Assembly: GCA_030653435.1 (NCBI GenBank)
Contig: JAURZI010000140.1
Location: 1 to 61,083, forward strand
Reading direction: 5' to 3'
Length of the DNA stretch: 61,083 nt
Source of the DNA: Methylovulum sp.
Lineage (GTDB): Bacteria > Pseudomonadota > Gammaproteobacteria > Methylococcales > Methylomonadaceae
Positions 56,169 through 61,083 of this stretch are shown here, one piece after another (the first letter of the stretch is position 1; each line of letters starts with the position of its first letter). The notes beneath the pieces were generated by a model. It did not search any database and was not told the DNA's origin. It worked only from the letters and a program-made list of their open reading frames with translations. The translations under genes and the position numbers were made by a program.

Positions 56169-56698
56169 GAGGGCCTGTCCTGGCGTCCCAGCGATTTAAA
56201 AAAAAGATCAAATTGCAGGCTGAGCCATATTTGGCCGTTATGCACATAAGTGTCTACGGCATGGTGCCGCAAACGGTCGGGCAGCGCGGGCAAACTGTGT
56301 GGTGATGGTAGTGGTTTTTCGAGGCCGTTTAACATGTGCGGGTAACCGTCTATCCACAGCGCCATGGTTTTCTCCCCCCGGCCTATGGCAAACAAGTAAC
56401 GTTTTGTATGGGTGTTTACGGGTATATCCAGCAGCATATGCAGATCTATAACCGGCACAATGTTACCCCGGATGTTCAACAAGCCGTTGAACCAGGGTTC
56501 GACATTTGGGATAGGGTTGACCGATAGTTGGTCGAGGACTTCGCAATGCAGGCTGATAGGCAGCAAAAAACCGAGATCGCCGACGCGAAAACCTAACATC
56601 ATGCCCGCATCGGTCTGTCCTGTGGGTATGGGGAGGGCGCTTTGCTCGTTGCTAGAAGCTGTGAGCGCTCCAACAGTATCGGGGGAATCGGCTTGCAT
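56165..56698 (-). CDS. CheW-like chemotaxis coupling protein (PilI-like)
   Basis: The 177-residue protein is one CheW domain: MMLGFRVGDLGFLLPISLHC, NPIPNVEPWFNGLLNIRGNI, VPVIDLHMLLDIP. It would couple the PilJ-like receptor to the CheA-like kinase. The N-terminal 25 residues are non-conserved. Its stop overlaps the kinase ATG (ATGA) and it starts 12 bases after the PilH-like gene, so all are in one operon. Confidence 0.9.
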   Translation of the reverse strand: MQADSPDTVGALTASSNEQSALPIPTGQTDAGMMLGFRVGDLGFLLPISLHCEVLDQLSVNPIPNVEPWFNGLLNIRGNIVPVIDLHMLLDIPVNTHTKRYLFAIGRGEKTMALWIDGYPHMLNGLEKPLPSPHSLPALPDRLRHHAVDTYVHNGQIWLSLQFDLFFKSLGRQDRPS

Positions 56699-56710
56699 AT
56701 TGCCTTACGC

Positions 56711-57073
56711 CTAAAATGCTGACAATACAGCGGTAATTTCGTCAGCCTCGAAGGGTTTGGCAATCAGGCTTTTCCCGCCTTGCATCTGCGCCCATACGCG
56801 ATCGGCTTTCTGGTGTTTTGAGCTGACAAAAACAACCGGGATATTTTTGGTTGCCGGGTCATCGCGGAGCGTACGGCAGGCCGCATAGCCATCCATGCCG
56901 GGCATGACGATGTCCATAAAAATTATGTCGGGCTTTTCCGCCTTGGCTAGTCTGATGGCTTCATCGCCGTCAGTTGCAGTCAGCAGTTGGCATTGGGTTC
57001 CCTTCAACGCGCTTCTTAAATTCGCCAAGTCGGTTTGGGAATCATCACAGATTAAGATTTTTTGAATAGCCAT
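56711..57073 (-). CDS. single-domain response regulator (PilH/PilG-like)
   Basis: The 120-residue protein is a receiver domain alone: IQKILICDDSQTDLANLRSA, Asp in DIIFMDIVMPGMDGYA, Thr/Ser position in VVFVSSKHQKAD and Lys in SLIAKPFEADE. Such CheY-like proteins of twitching systems act on the pilus motors. Located between the larger regulator and the CheW gene in the operon. Confidence 0.9.
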   Translation of the reverse strand: MAIQKILICDDSQTDLANLRSALKGTQCQLLTATDGDEAIRLAKAEKPDIIFMDIVMPGMDGYAACRTLRDDPATKNIPVVFVSSKHQKADRVWAQMQGGKSLIAKPFEADEITAVLSAF

Positions 57074-57152
57074 ATCGTTTCTTTATATTGTTCAAATCAT
57101 TAAAACAACCTGTCGGCTGCTCTGGTTGAAACCTGCGCGTTCCAGGCGCTGT

Positions 57153-58058
57153 TCAGCGGGCATTTTGTCCGTCGGCTTTGCGGTCTGATAGCCAAGCCAA
57201 GACTCTGGTGCTGAGTTTTTGGAATGCCTCAGCTTGGACCGGCTTTGTCAAATAGGTTGTACACCCAGCCATTACGCCTTTTACTTCATCCAATGGCGAC
57301 GTCTTTCCAGATACCATAATTATGGGGGTTTTTTTGTATTCCGGCTGTTTTCGTAAAAGGGCACAGGCCTCATAGCCATCCATGCCGGGCATCATGACGT
57401 CGAGGAAAATTAAATGATAGTGGTTAGCTGCCGCCATCGCCAATGCGGCTTCTCCGCTATCGGCAAAATCAATATCGGCAATCTGTTCTAAGGTTGCCAA
57501 CTTCAATTGAATCGATTTTTGTATGGCGGCACTGTCGTCCACCACTAATGCCCGGTACTGGCCGACCTGCGCGGGTGTGGCCGATATATTCCTGCTTGCG
57601 GCAGGATGGCCCGGCGATATTGTCGGCAGCTGCACCAATTCAAGCTTGCTAGGCGGTGTGATGTCCTGCGGGGTTAATGGCGTCGCCGTTTGGGTAGGGG
57701 GTATTTTGTCGAGCACGGCCAGTAGCCTGGAAGCCGTCAACATGCCGCGAATATGATAGAGTGGGGGATTATTTAATGGCTTTTGGCTTACCGCAACCAC
57801 TTCGGCACTTGGACATACGCTATTAAGGAGAATATCTTTTTTCCGTAAGGCTAACGGATTATCGTAATTAACCAGCAAGATATTGATCCCCGGTTCAGTA
57901 GCCTGCACTAAGGCGTATGTTGGTTTACCAATCTGTCCCGGCTGAAAGAGCTGCCTTAGTTTTTCATCAATGGCTGTGCCAAACCCCAATGTAGATACCA
58001 AGATCGCGGATTGCCTTGACATATTTTGCTGTTCTTGCCGCATATTGTTAGATTGCAT
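57153..58058 (-). CDS. response regulator with extra N-terminal domain
   Basis: The 301-residue protein (ATG at 58058 with AGGA upstream) has an N-terminal domain of about 120 residues that I do not recognise (AILVSTLGFGTAIDEKLRQL; YALVQATEPGINILLVNYDN). Its alternating strand-helix pattern hints at a pseudo-receiver fold. A Pro/Thr-rich linker and a C-terminal receiver follow (ALVVDDSAAIQKSIQLKL; Asp in YHLIFLDVMMPGMDG; Lys in TYLTKPVQAE). It heads the Pil-Chp-like operon and probably takes the place of PilG. Confidence 0.82.
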   Translation of the reverse strand: MQSNNMRQEQQNMSRQSAILVSTLGFGTAIDEKLRQLFQPGQIGKPTYALVQATEPGINILLVNYDNPLALRKKDILLNSVCPSAEVVAVSQKPLNNPPLYHIRGMLTASRLLAVLDKIPPTQTATPLTPQDITPPSKLELVQLPTISPGHPAASRNISATPAQVGQYRALVVDDSAAIQKSIQLKLATLEQIADIDFADSGEAALAMAAANHYHLIFLDVMMPGMDGYEACALLRKQPEYKKTPIIMVSGKTSPLDEVKGVMAGCTTYLTKPVQAEAFQKLSTRVLAWLSDRKADGQNAR

Positions 58059-58085
58059 ACTGGTTTCCTGGTGAGTAAAACACAA

Positions 58086-58719
58086 CTATGGTGCTATCCG
58101 GCTCATAATATCCTTCCCTTTGATAGCTATAGTCCTTGCGGTACCGTTGGTATGCCCGACACTTTTATCTTTGTCCAGATAAAGCTGTAAACAATGGCGG
58201 CTCATTTTTTATTCAAGCCAAAATTAAGTTGGATTACTGTAACCGCATCGTAAACTTTCAAGCAAACGTTGTACCAACTAATGAATTAACCCATCGGTAA
58301 ACAATTAGGTTGACCAAGCCATCGTCCGACAATGCCCTGCATGGGTAATCCTGGCTTTATCATGGCTATCCAACATGCTGATTTTTAATAGATGAAAATC
58401 GCATGGTCTCTATAACCGACAAACCGGTGGCTATGGTTGCTGATAGTCTTTGATGCTTGCTGGCGTCTTATTGTGGTGCGGCATTTATTGAAGCGCTTGT
58501 AATAAAGTCCAAATTGGTGCATAAGCGCTAGCTGAAATATCAAGACAGTCTTCAAAATATGTGGCGTCTCAATATGAAATTGAACAACACATATGCGGCT
58601 ATGCTTGCCTTGGACAAAGGGTTTTAATTTTTATTTATCTGAAAAAACTGTTATCATTGATAGCGTAAGTTGGATGCTGTGTAAGAACAGTGAGATTTTA
58701 ATTACATTAGGGAGAGACC
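58086..58719. other. gene-free region upstream of the chemosensory operon and csrA
   Basis: These 634 bases between two divergent genes contain no convincing ORF. They should hold promoters for the chemosensory operon (leftward) and csrA (rightward). A perfect 7-bp inverted repeat TTTATCT / AGATAAA with a six-base spacer lies at 58164-58183. The alaS, lysC or recX genes that often precede csrA are absent. Nothing else recognisable is seen. Confidence 0.5.
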
Positions 58720-58911
58720 ATGCTTATATTGACTCGTCGAGTAGGAGAAACTTTAATGATTGGTGACGAGGTGACGGTTACTGTTCTTGGAGTAAAAGGA
58801 AATCAAGTTCGCATAGGCGTTAATGCCCCAAAAGATGTATCGGTTCACAGGGAAGAAATTTACGAAAGAATTAAAAAAGAACAGGCAGAGTCAGCAAGTT
58901 CTGAACAATAA
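58720..58911 (+). CDS. csrA: carbon storage regulator CsrA
   Basis: The 63-residue RNA-binding dimer starts [20 protein letters not shown], the canonical CsrA N-terminus with the RNA-contacting first strand, and continues [20 protein letters not shown] and EEIYERI. It binds GGA motifs in mRNA leaders and controls carbon flow, motility and biofilm. A strong GGGAGAG ribosome site precedes the ATG. A tRNA-Ser gene begins 9 bases after the stop, the csrA-tRNA order of E. coli. Confidence 0.98.
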   Translation: MLILTRRVGETLMIGDEVTVTVLGVKGNQVRIGVNAPKDVSVHREEIYERIKKEQAESASSEQ

Positions 58912-58920
58912 TCAGTTTTA

Positions 58921-59012
58921 GGAGAGATGGCCGAGAGGCTGAAGGCGCTCCCCTGCTAAGGGAGTATGGGCTTTAACTCCCATCGAGGGTTCGAACCCCT
59001 CTCTCTCCGCCA
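58921..59012 (+). tRNA. tRNA-Ser (GCT)
   Basis: The 92-base gene has acceptor arms GGAGAGA/TCTCTCC, an encoded CCA, the anticodon GCT in the loop CTGCTAA, the long variable arm typical of serine tRNAs and the T-loop GGTTCGAACC. It follows csrA by 9 bases. Confidence 0.97.
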
Positions 59013-59083
59013 CATTCGTGGTCTGCCTTTAAATTAAGGTTGACACTAACAAAATTAAAAAAGATAATAAGCGGCTCAATAAA

Positions 59084-59160
59084 GCGCCCGTAGCTCAGCT
59101 GGATAGAGTAATCGGCTACGAACCGATCGGTCGGGAGTTCGAATCTCTCCGGGCGCGCCA
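59084..59160 (+). tRNA. tRNA-Arg (ACG)
   Basis: The 77-base cloverleaf has acceptor arms GCGCCCG/CGGGCGC, D-arm TAGCTCAGCTGGATAGAG, anticodon loop CTACGAA (ACG, read as ICG), T-loop AGTTCGAATCT and an encoded CCA. Confidence 0.97.
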
Positions 59161-59180
59161 TTGGAATATCCATAGTTTAA

Positions 59181-59256
59181 TCCCCTGTAGCTCAGTCGGT
59201 AGAGCGGGTGACTGTTAATCACTAGGTCGGCGGTTCGAGCCCGTCCGGGGGAGCCA
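59181..59256 (+). tRNA. tRNA-Asn (GTT)
   Basis: The 76-base gene has acceptor arms TCCCCTG/CGGGGGA, D-arm GTAGCTCAGTCGGTAGAGC, anticodon loop CTGTTAA (GTT), T-loop GGTTCGAGCC and an encoded CCA. It is the last gene before the cassette region. Confidence 0.97.
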
Positions 59257-59265
59257 AGTAAAACA

Positions 59266-59295
59266 AGGCCTCACAGCAATGTGGGGCTTTTTTTT
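59266..59295 (+). terminator. Rho-independent terminator of the csrA-tRNA cluster
   Basis: GCCTCACA, a short loop and TGTGGGGC form a stem followed by a run of eight T, ten bases after the tRNA-Asn CCA. Confidence 0.85.
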
Positions 59296-59297
59296 GC

Positions 59298-59514
59298 CTT
59301 GCGTCCGGTCTATCTCCGGTCACTGGGTCGGTTTGGGTTTGCATTACCTAAAAATTGAGTTTAATATCCGGCAATCTGTAATTTTATATGACGCCACCTG
59401 AATTTAATTTAGGATGTAAATATTTTACGCAATAGAATGAAAAATAAATGATTTTTAATTTTTAAGAATTGTTAGACAACCTTAAGACGTAATATTTTGC
59501 TTCAATTAGGCTGT
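59298..59514. other. AT-rich noncoding stretch between the tRNA cluster and the cassette array
   Basis: No ORF or RNA is evident. An imperfect inverted repeat pairs GTTAGACAACC (59471-59481) with GGCTGTCTAAT (59509-59519). This is the place where an attI site and, upstream, an integrase gene would be expected in a complete integron; no integrase coding sequence is present. Confidence 0.5.
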
Positions 59515-59667
59515 CTAATTTACGTTAGGGGTTACGTACTCACCATGCTTATGGCAATACATACTCTTATTTTCTGCATCAATCTCCAGCCCATCGAAAC
59601 ACACCGGGCAGGCCAATATTATCCCGTTATTAATTATTTCTATTGCTTCTTGAAAGGTTATAGTCAT
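59515..59667 (-). CDS. small zinc-ribbon-like protein in the first cassette
   Basis: This 50-residue frame begins MTITFQEAIEIINNG and has two metal-ligand-like clusters, CPVC and YCHKHGE. An AAAGGA ribosome site lies seven bases upstream of its ATG. I do not recognise a named family. Its ATG overlaps, in the opposite direction, the ATG of the next gene (the shared bases are CATG). The last codons run over the recombination core at 59524-59530. The coding call rests on the Cys pattern and ribosome site only. Confidence 0.45.
   Translation of the reverse strand: MTITFQEAIEIINNGIILACPVCFDGLEIDAENKSMYCHKHGEYVTPNVN
59524..59530 (+). other. integron-type core site (right core, GTTAGGG) bounding the first cassette
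   Basis: The heptamer GTTAGGG is identical to the right core of the attC site at 59905-59911 and is followed by the same GGGG context. It is close to the consensus GTTRRRY. No matching left half is clear upstream, so whether it is a residual attC or an attI-like point is open. Confidence 0.45.
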
Positions 59668-59851
59668 GTTTAAATCCTTTAAATGTCAAAATTGCGGCGC
59701 TAATGTTCCCGCTAAAGATCACGAACACCACAAAATAACCGGAGACATGTATTACGTTTGCCCAACGTGCAAAGCAAAAAATAAAGTCATCCAGCTTCCA
59801 ACTCCACAAGGTGCGCCAGCGCAATTCACACCGAGCGGAATAATTGAGTAA
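59666..59851 (+). CDS. small zinc-ribbon protein, cassette gene
   Basis: The 61-residue protein has two metal-binding pairs, CQNCGANVP and CPTCKAKNK, spaced as in zinc ribbons, and a short Pro/Gln tail. GAAAGG lies about eight bases upstream of the ATG. Function is unknown; small zinc-ribbon proteins may bind nucleic acid or protein. It ends 4 bases before the left core of the attC site at 59855, the typical close packing of an integron gene cassette. Confidence 0.65.
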   Translation: MFKSFKCQNCGANVPAKDHEHHKITGDMYYVCPTCKAKNKVIQLPTPQGAPAQFTPSGIIE

Positions 59852-59854
59852 TAC

Positions 59855-59911
59855 ATCTAGCCATTCGTTCAAGGCCGCCACCTATCGGCGCGGCATAACT
59901 CAACGTTAGGG
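59855..59911 (+). repeat. attC-like recombination site (short type)
   Basis: The 57-base site has a left core ATCTAGC, one base from RYYYAAC, and a right core GTTAGGG, differing from GTTRRRY only in its last base. Between them CATTCGTTCAAGGCCGCC and GGCGCGGCATAACTCAACG form the imperfect palindrome known from attC sites; from memory it closely resembles the aadA-cassette attC of class 1 integrons. It joins the zinc-ribbon cassette to the next cassette. Confidence 0.8.
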
Positions 59912-59918
59912 GAATACA

Positions 59919-60323
59919 ATGTCCGAGCAGACAATCTACTCACTTTCCGCCGCATGCTTTGGCTTTGTGTCGGCTCTGTTCTTTGGTATTGGTTCAGCAT
60001 TTTTGTCGCAATCAAAAACCGTTGCTCTATCTGGCACATATTGGGGGTTCAACTCAGCACTCGCTGCCTCAGTAGTTTCTCAATCAGCACAGTACGCAAT
60101 CGGCGCGCTACTTCTTGTCGTTTCGTTTGTTCTTCAAGTGCTGGTAGTTCCAGCATCGCAAGCCAATCATCAATGGCAGTGTCCAGTTCTTGTAAGTGCG
60201 TGGCTGTTTGTTCCTTCACTTCTTGCAACCATTGGTCTTCCTTCTTGGCTAGCCTGCAAGTATCTAACCAAATGGCGCTTAGCAAGAGTGTTAAAACAAC
60301 TAAAAAATAAAAAATCATCGTAA
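59919..60323 (+). CDS. cassette-encoded small membrane protein
   Basis: The 134-residue protein has about four hydrophobic segments (LSAACFGFVSALFFGIGSAF; ALLLVVSFVLQVLVV; LVSAWLFVPSLLATIGL) and a basic C-terminus (WRLARVLKQLKNKKSS). I do not recognise the family. Its ATG is 7 bases after the right core of an attC, and the ribosome site AGGGGA overlaps that core, the usual arrangement in integron cassettes. It ends about 20 bases before the next attC. Another frame on the opposite strand (60049-60327) is also open, but position favours this one. Confidence 0.7.
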   Translation: MSEQTIYSLSAACFGFVSALFFGIGSAFLSQSKTVALSGTYWGFNSALAASVVSQSAQYAIGALLLVVSFVLQVLVVPASQANHQWQCPVLVSAWLFVPSLLATIGLPSWLACKYLTKWRLARVLKQLKNKKSS

Positions 60324-60345
60324 ACATGTCATCACCATTTATACT

Positions 60346-60464
60346 CCTAACAGTTCAGTCAAAGCGACCCGCCGACGCGAGCGCGGTTTAAGTTCGGTGT
60401 GCGCCAAAAGTCAGTGCACGGTTAAAGTCTTTCCAACGGCGGTCGCCTTACTGTCGCGTTAGGC
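60346..60464 (+). repeat. attC-like recombination site (long type)
   Basis: The 119-base site has a left core beginning CCTAAC (60346) and a right core GTTAGGC (60458-60464) that fits GTTRRRY exactly. The outer arms CCTAACAGTTCAGTCAAAGC and, on the other strand, CCTAACGCGACAGTAAGGCG match with few changes, and both continue into GACC. The inside holds further inverted pairs (GCGC around 60381-60402). Length is like that of long chromosomal attC sites. Confidence 0.8.
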
Positions 60465-60917
60465 TTTCTAGGGCAAAAACTCTCGGTTTTGGTTTGCCTT
60501 CGTCAGCTTTGGTGGTGACAGACAGTTTCTGGGTTTGATTCGAGCTTCCGTTACCCAGTTGTCGCTTGGTTTTACCTGTTGCCCTAGCCTGTTTATTTTG
60601 TGTTTCAGTTTGCTCGTTTGGCTGCTTTGTTTGGCAGGCTTCTGTTCTAGGTGTCTGCCGGGCTGTTTCAGCCGCGCCCGCTGCAAGCCGCAAAGGGGGG
60701 GGCATCGTAGCGCAAGCAAACTACCGAGCGGCTAGGCAGGCCTGTGTCGCGTTGCGTTGGCAAACCCGATTGAGCAATGGGTTTTGTTGGGCCGGCTGTC
60801 CGCTGTAAGGCTTGGGCGTCAGTGTCTATTGGGCATTGCGGCTTGGGCGCGGTTTAAGGCTTGTGTCGCGTTAATATTTTGGATTCAGTGGGCGTTGGTG
60901 TTTAGGTGTATGGCTGA
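60465..60917. other. integron cassette without a convincing gene
   Basis: These 453 bases lie between two attC-like sites. Frames over 60 codons exist on both strands (for example minus 60448-60705, rich in Thr, Gln and Lys), but none has a good ribosome site or recognisable features. TGTGTCGCGTT occurs at 60743 and 60862, and GCGCGGTTTAAG at 60847 also occurs in the preceding attC (60381), suggesting attC debris. It may be a noncoding or regulatory cassette. Confidence 0.45.
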
Positions 60918-61029
60918 GCCTAACACGTCGCTCAAAGGGACGCGCCGACCGTTGGCGCATTTGAACATCGGTTTTTATCACAGCTTCCGGGTTTTGCTAG
61001 GCCTCATCGAACGGCGCGCCCCTTAGCTC
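60918..61029 (+). repeat. attC-like site lacking its right core
   Basis: The left core GCCTAAC (60918-60924) fits RYYYAAC exactly and is followed by ACGTCGCTCAAAGGGACGCG. The far arm GGCGCGCCCCTTAGCTC (61013-61029) pairs with it as in long attC sites, but the expected GTTRRRY right core is missing: the sequence changes to TAGAGACTGTGAAAG. In-frame translation gives the SLKGTRRPLA peptide often seen where such attC sites are wrongly read as coding. Confidence 0.65.
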
Positions 61030-61083
61030 TAGAGACTGTGAAAGTATTCCACCTCCCGATACCTTATAATATACCTACCCACA
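61030..61083. other. unassigned end of window after the truncated attC
   Basis: The last 54 bases do not continue the attC. They start TAGAGACTGTGAAAG and include a TATAAT-like box near 61065. They could be the end of an insertion sequence that entered the attC, or the array border. Too short to decide. Confidence 0.3.

Noticed and set aside
59257-59524. Expected place of an integrase gene and attI
   Set aside because: No integrase coding sequence in any frame; the inverted pair GTTAGACAACC / GGCTGTCTAAT has the cores in the wrong order for an attC.
60448-60705. 85-codon minus-strand frame rich in Thr, Gln and Lys
   Set aside because: It runs across the attC right core, is low in complexity and has no ribosome site; likely chance.
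60757-61026. 89-codon plus-strand frame at the window end
   Set aside because: It starts at TTG, and its second half (SLKGTRRPLA) is the translation of an attC-like site, a common false gene.
1-61083. CRISPR arrays, prophage genes, rRNA genes, toxin-antitoxin pairs, complete insertion sequences
   Set aside because: Looked for on both strands; no regularly spaced repeats, phage structural genes, rRNA segments or transposase genes were seen.

Overview
The window looks like a chromosomal segment of a gammaproteobacterium. Several gene orders are typical of that class: xseB-ispA-dxs, def-fmt-rsmB, dprA-smg-topA, minC-minD-minE, rplM-rpsI, rpoE-rseA-rseB-mucD, dapA-bamC, and csrA followed by tRNA-Ser and tRNA-Arg. 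A methanotroph-type lineage (Methylococcales) would fit the overall flavour, but no methane or methanol oxidation gene is present, so that placement is only a guess.

Bases 1-6300 are mostly minus-strand housekeeping: dxs (cut by the window edge), ispA, xseB, a lone bacterial dynamin-like GTPase, pyrE and hemW. Bases 6300-11250 (plus strand) hold a large UPF0182 membrane protein and a QseB/QseC-like two-component pair whose sensor domain is internally duplicated. Bases 11250-16250 carry an FAH-family hydrolase, rpe, a small winged-helix protein, minCDE and rplM-rpsI, with a clear terminator after rpsI. Bases 16290-23090 form one long minus-strand operon, def-fmt-rsmB-DUF4390-ntrY-ntrX. Diverging from it are a LysM protein, dprA, smg and topA (23178-28233).

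Bases 28440-32160 hold the envelope-stress operon rpoE-rseA-rseB-mucD with a plausible sigma-E promoter in front of rpoE, divergent from nadB. Then come purL, bamC-dapA, argS with a SPOR protein, a sensor-only four-helix protein next to a Na/Pi cotransporter, a frameshifted dctA-type transporter, and a hybrid histidine kinase facing an AraC-type response regulator across a long palindrome. Bases 50307-58058 form a Pil-Chp-like chemosensory operon (two response regulators, CheW, a CheA/ChpA hybrid, a PilJ-like receptor). The N-terminus of its CheA carries a nearly identical tandem duplication of about 89 residues.

The most unusual part is the right end. After csrA and three tRNA genes (Ser-GCT, Arg-ACG, Asn-GTT) the DNA becomes an integron-type gene-cassette array (59.52 kb to the window edge). 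It has attC-like recombination sites at 59855-59911, 60346-60464 and a fourth lacking its right core at 60918-61029. Between them are small cassette genes (zinc-ribbon proteins, a membrane protein) and a cassette without a convincing ORF. No integrase gene is seen in the window, so within it this is a CALIN-like cluster (attC sites lacking an integron integrase).
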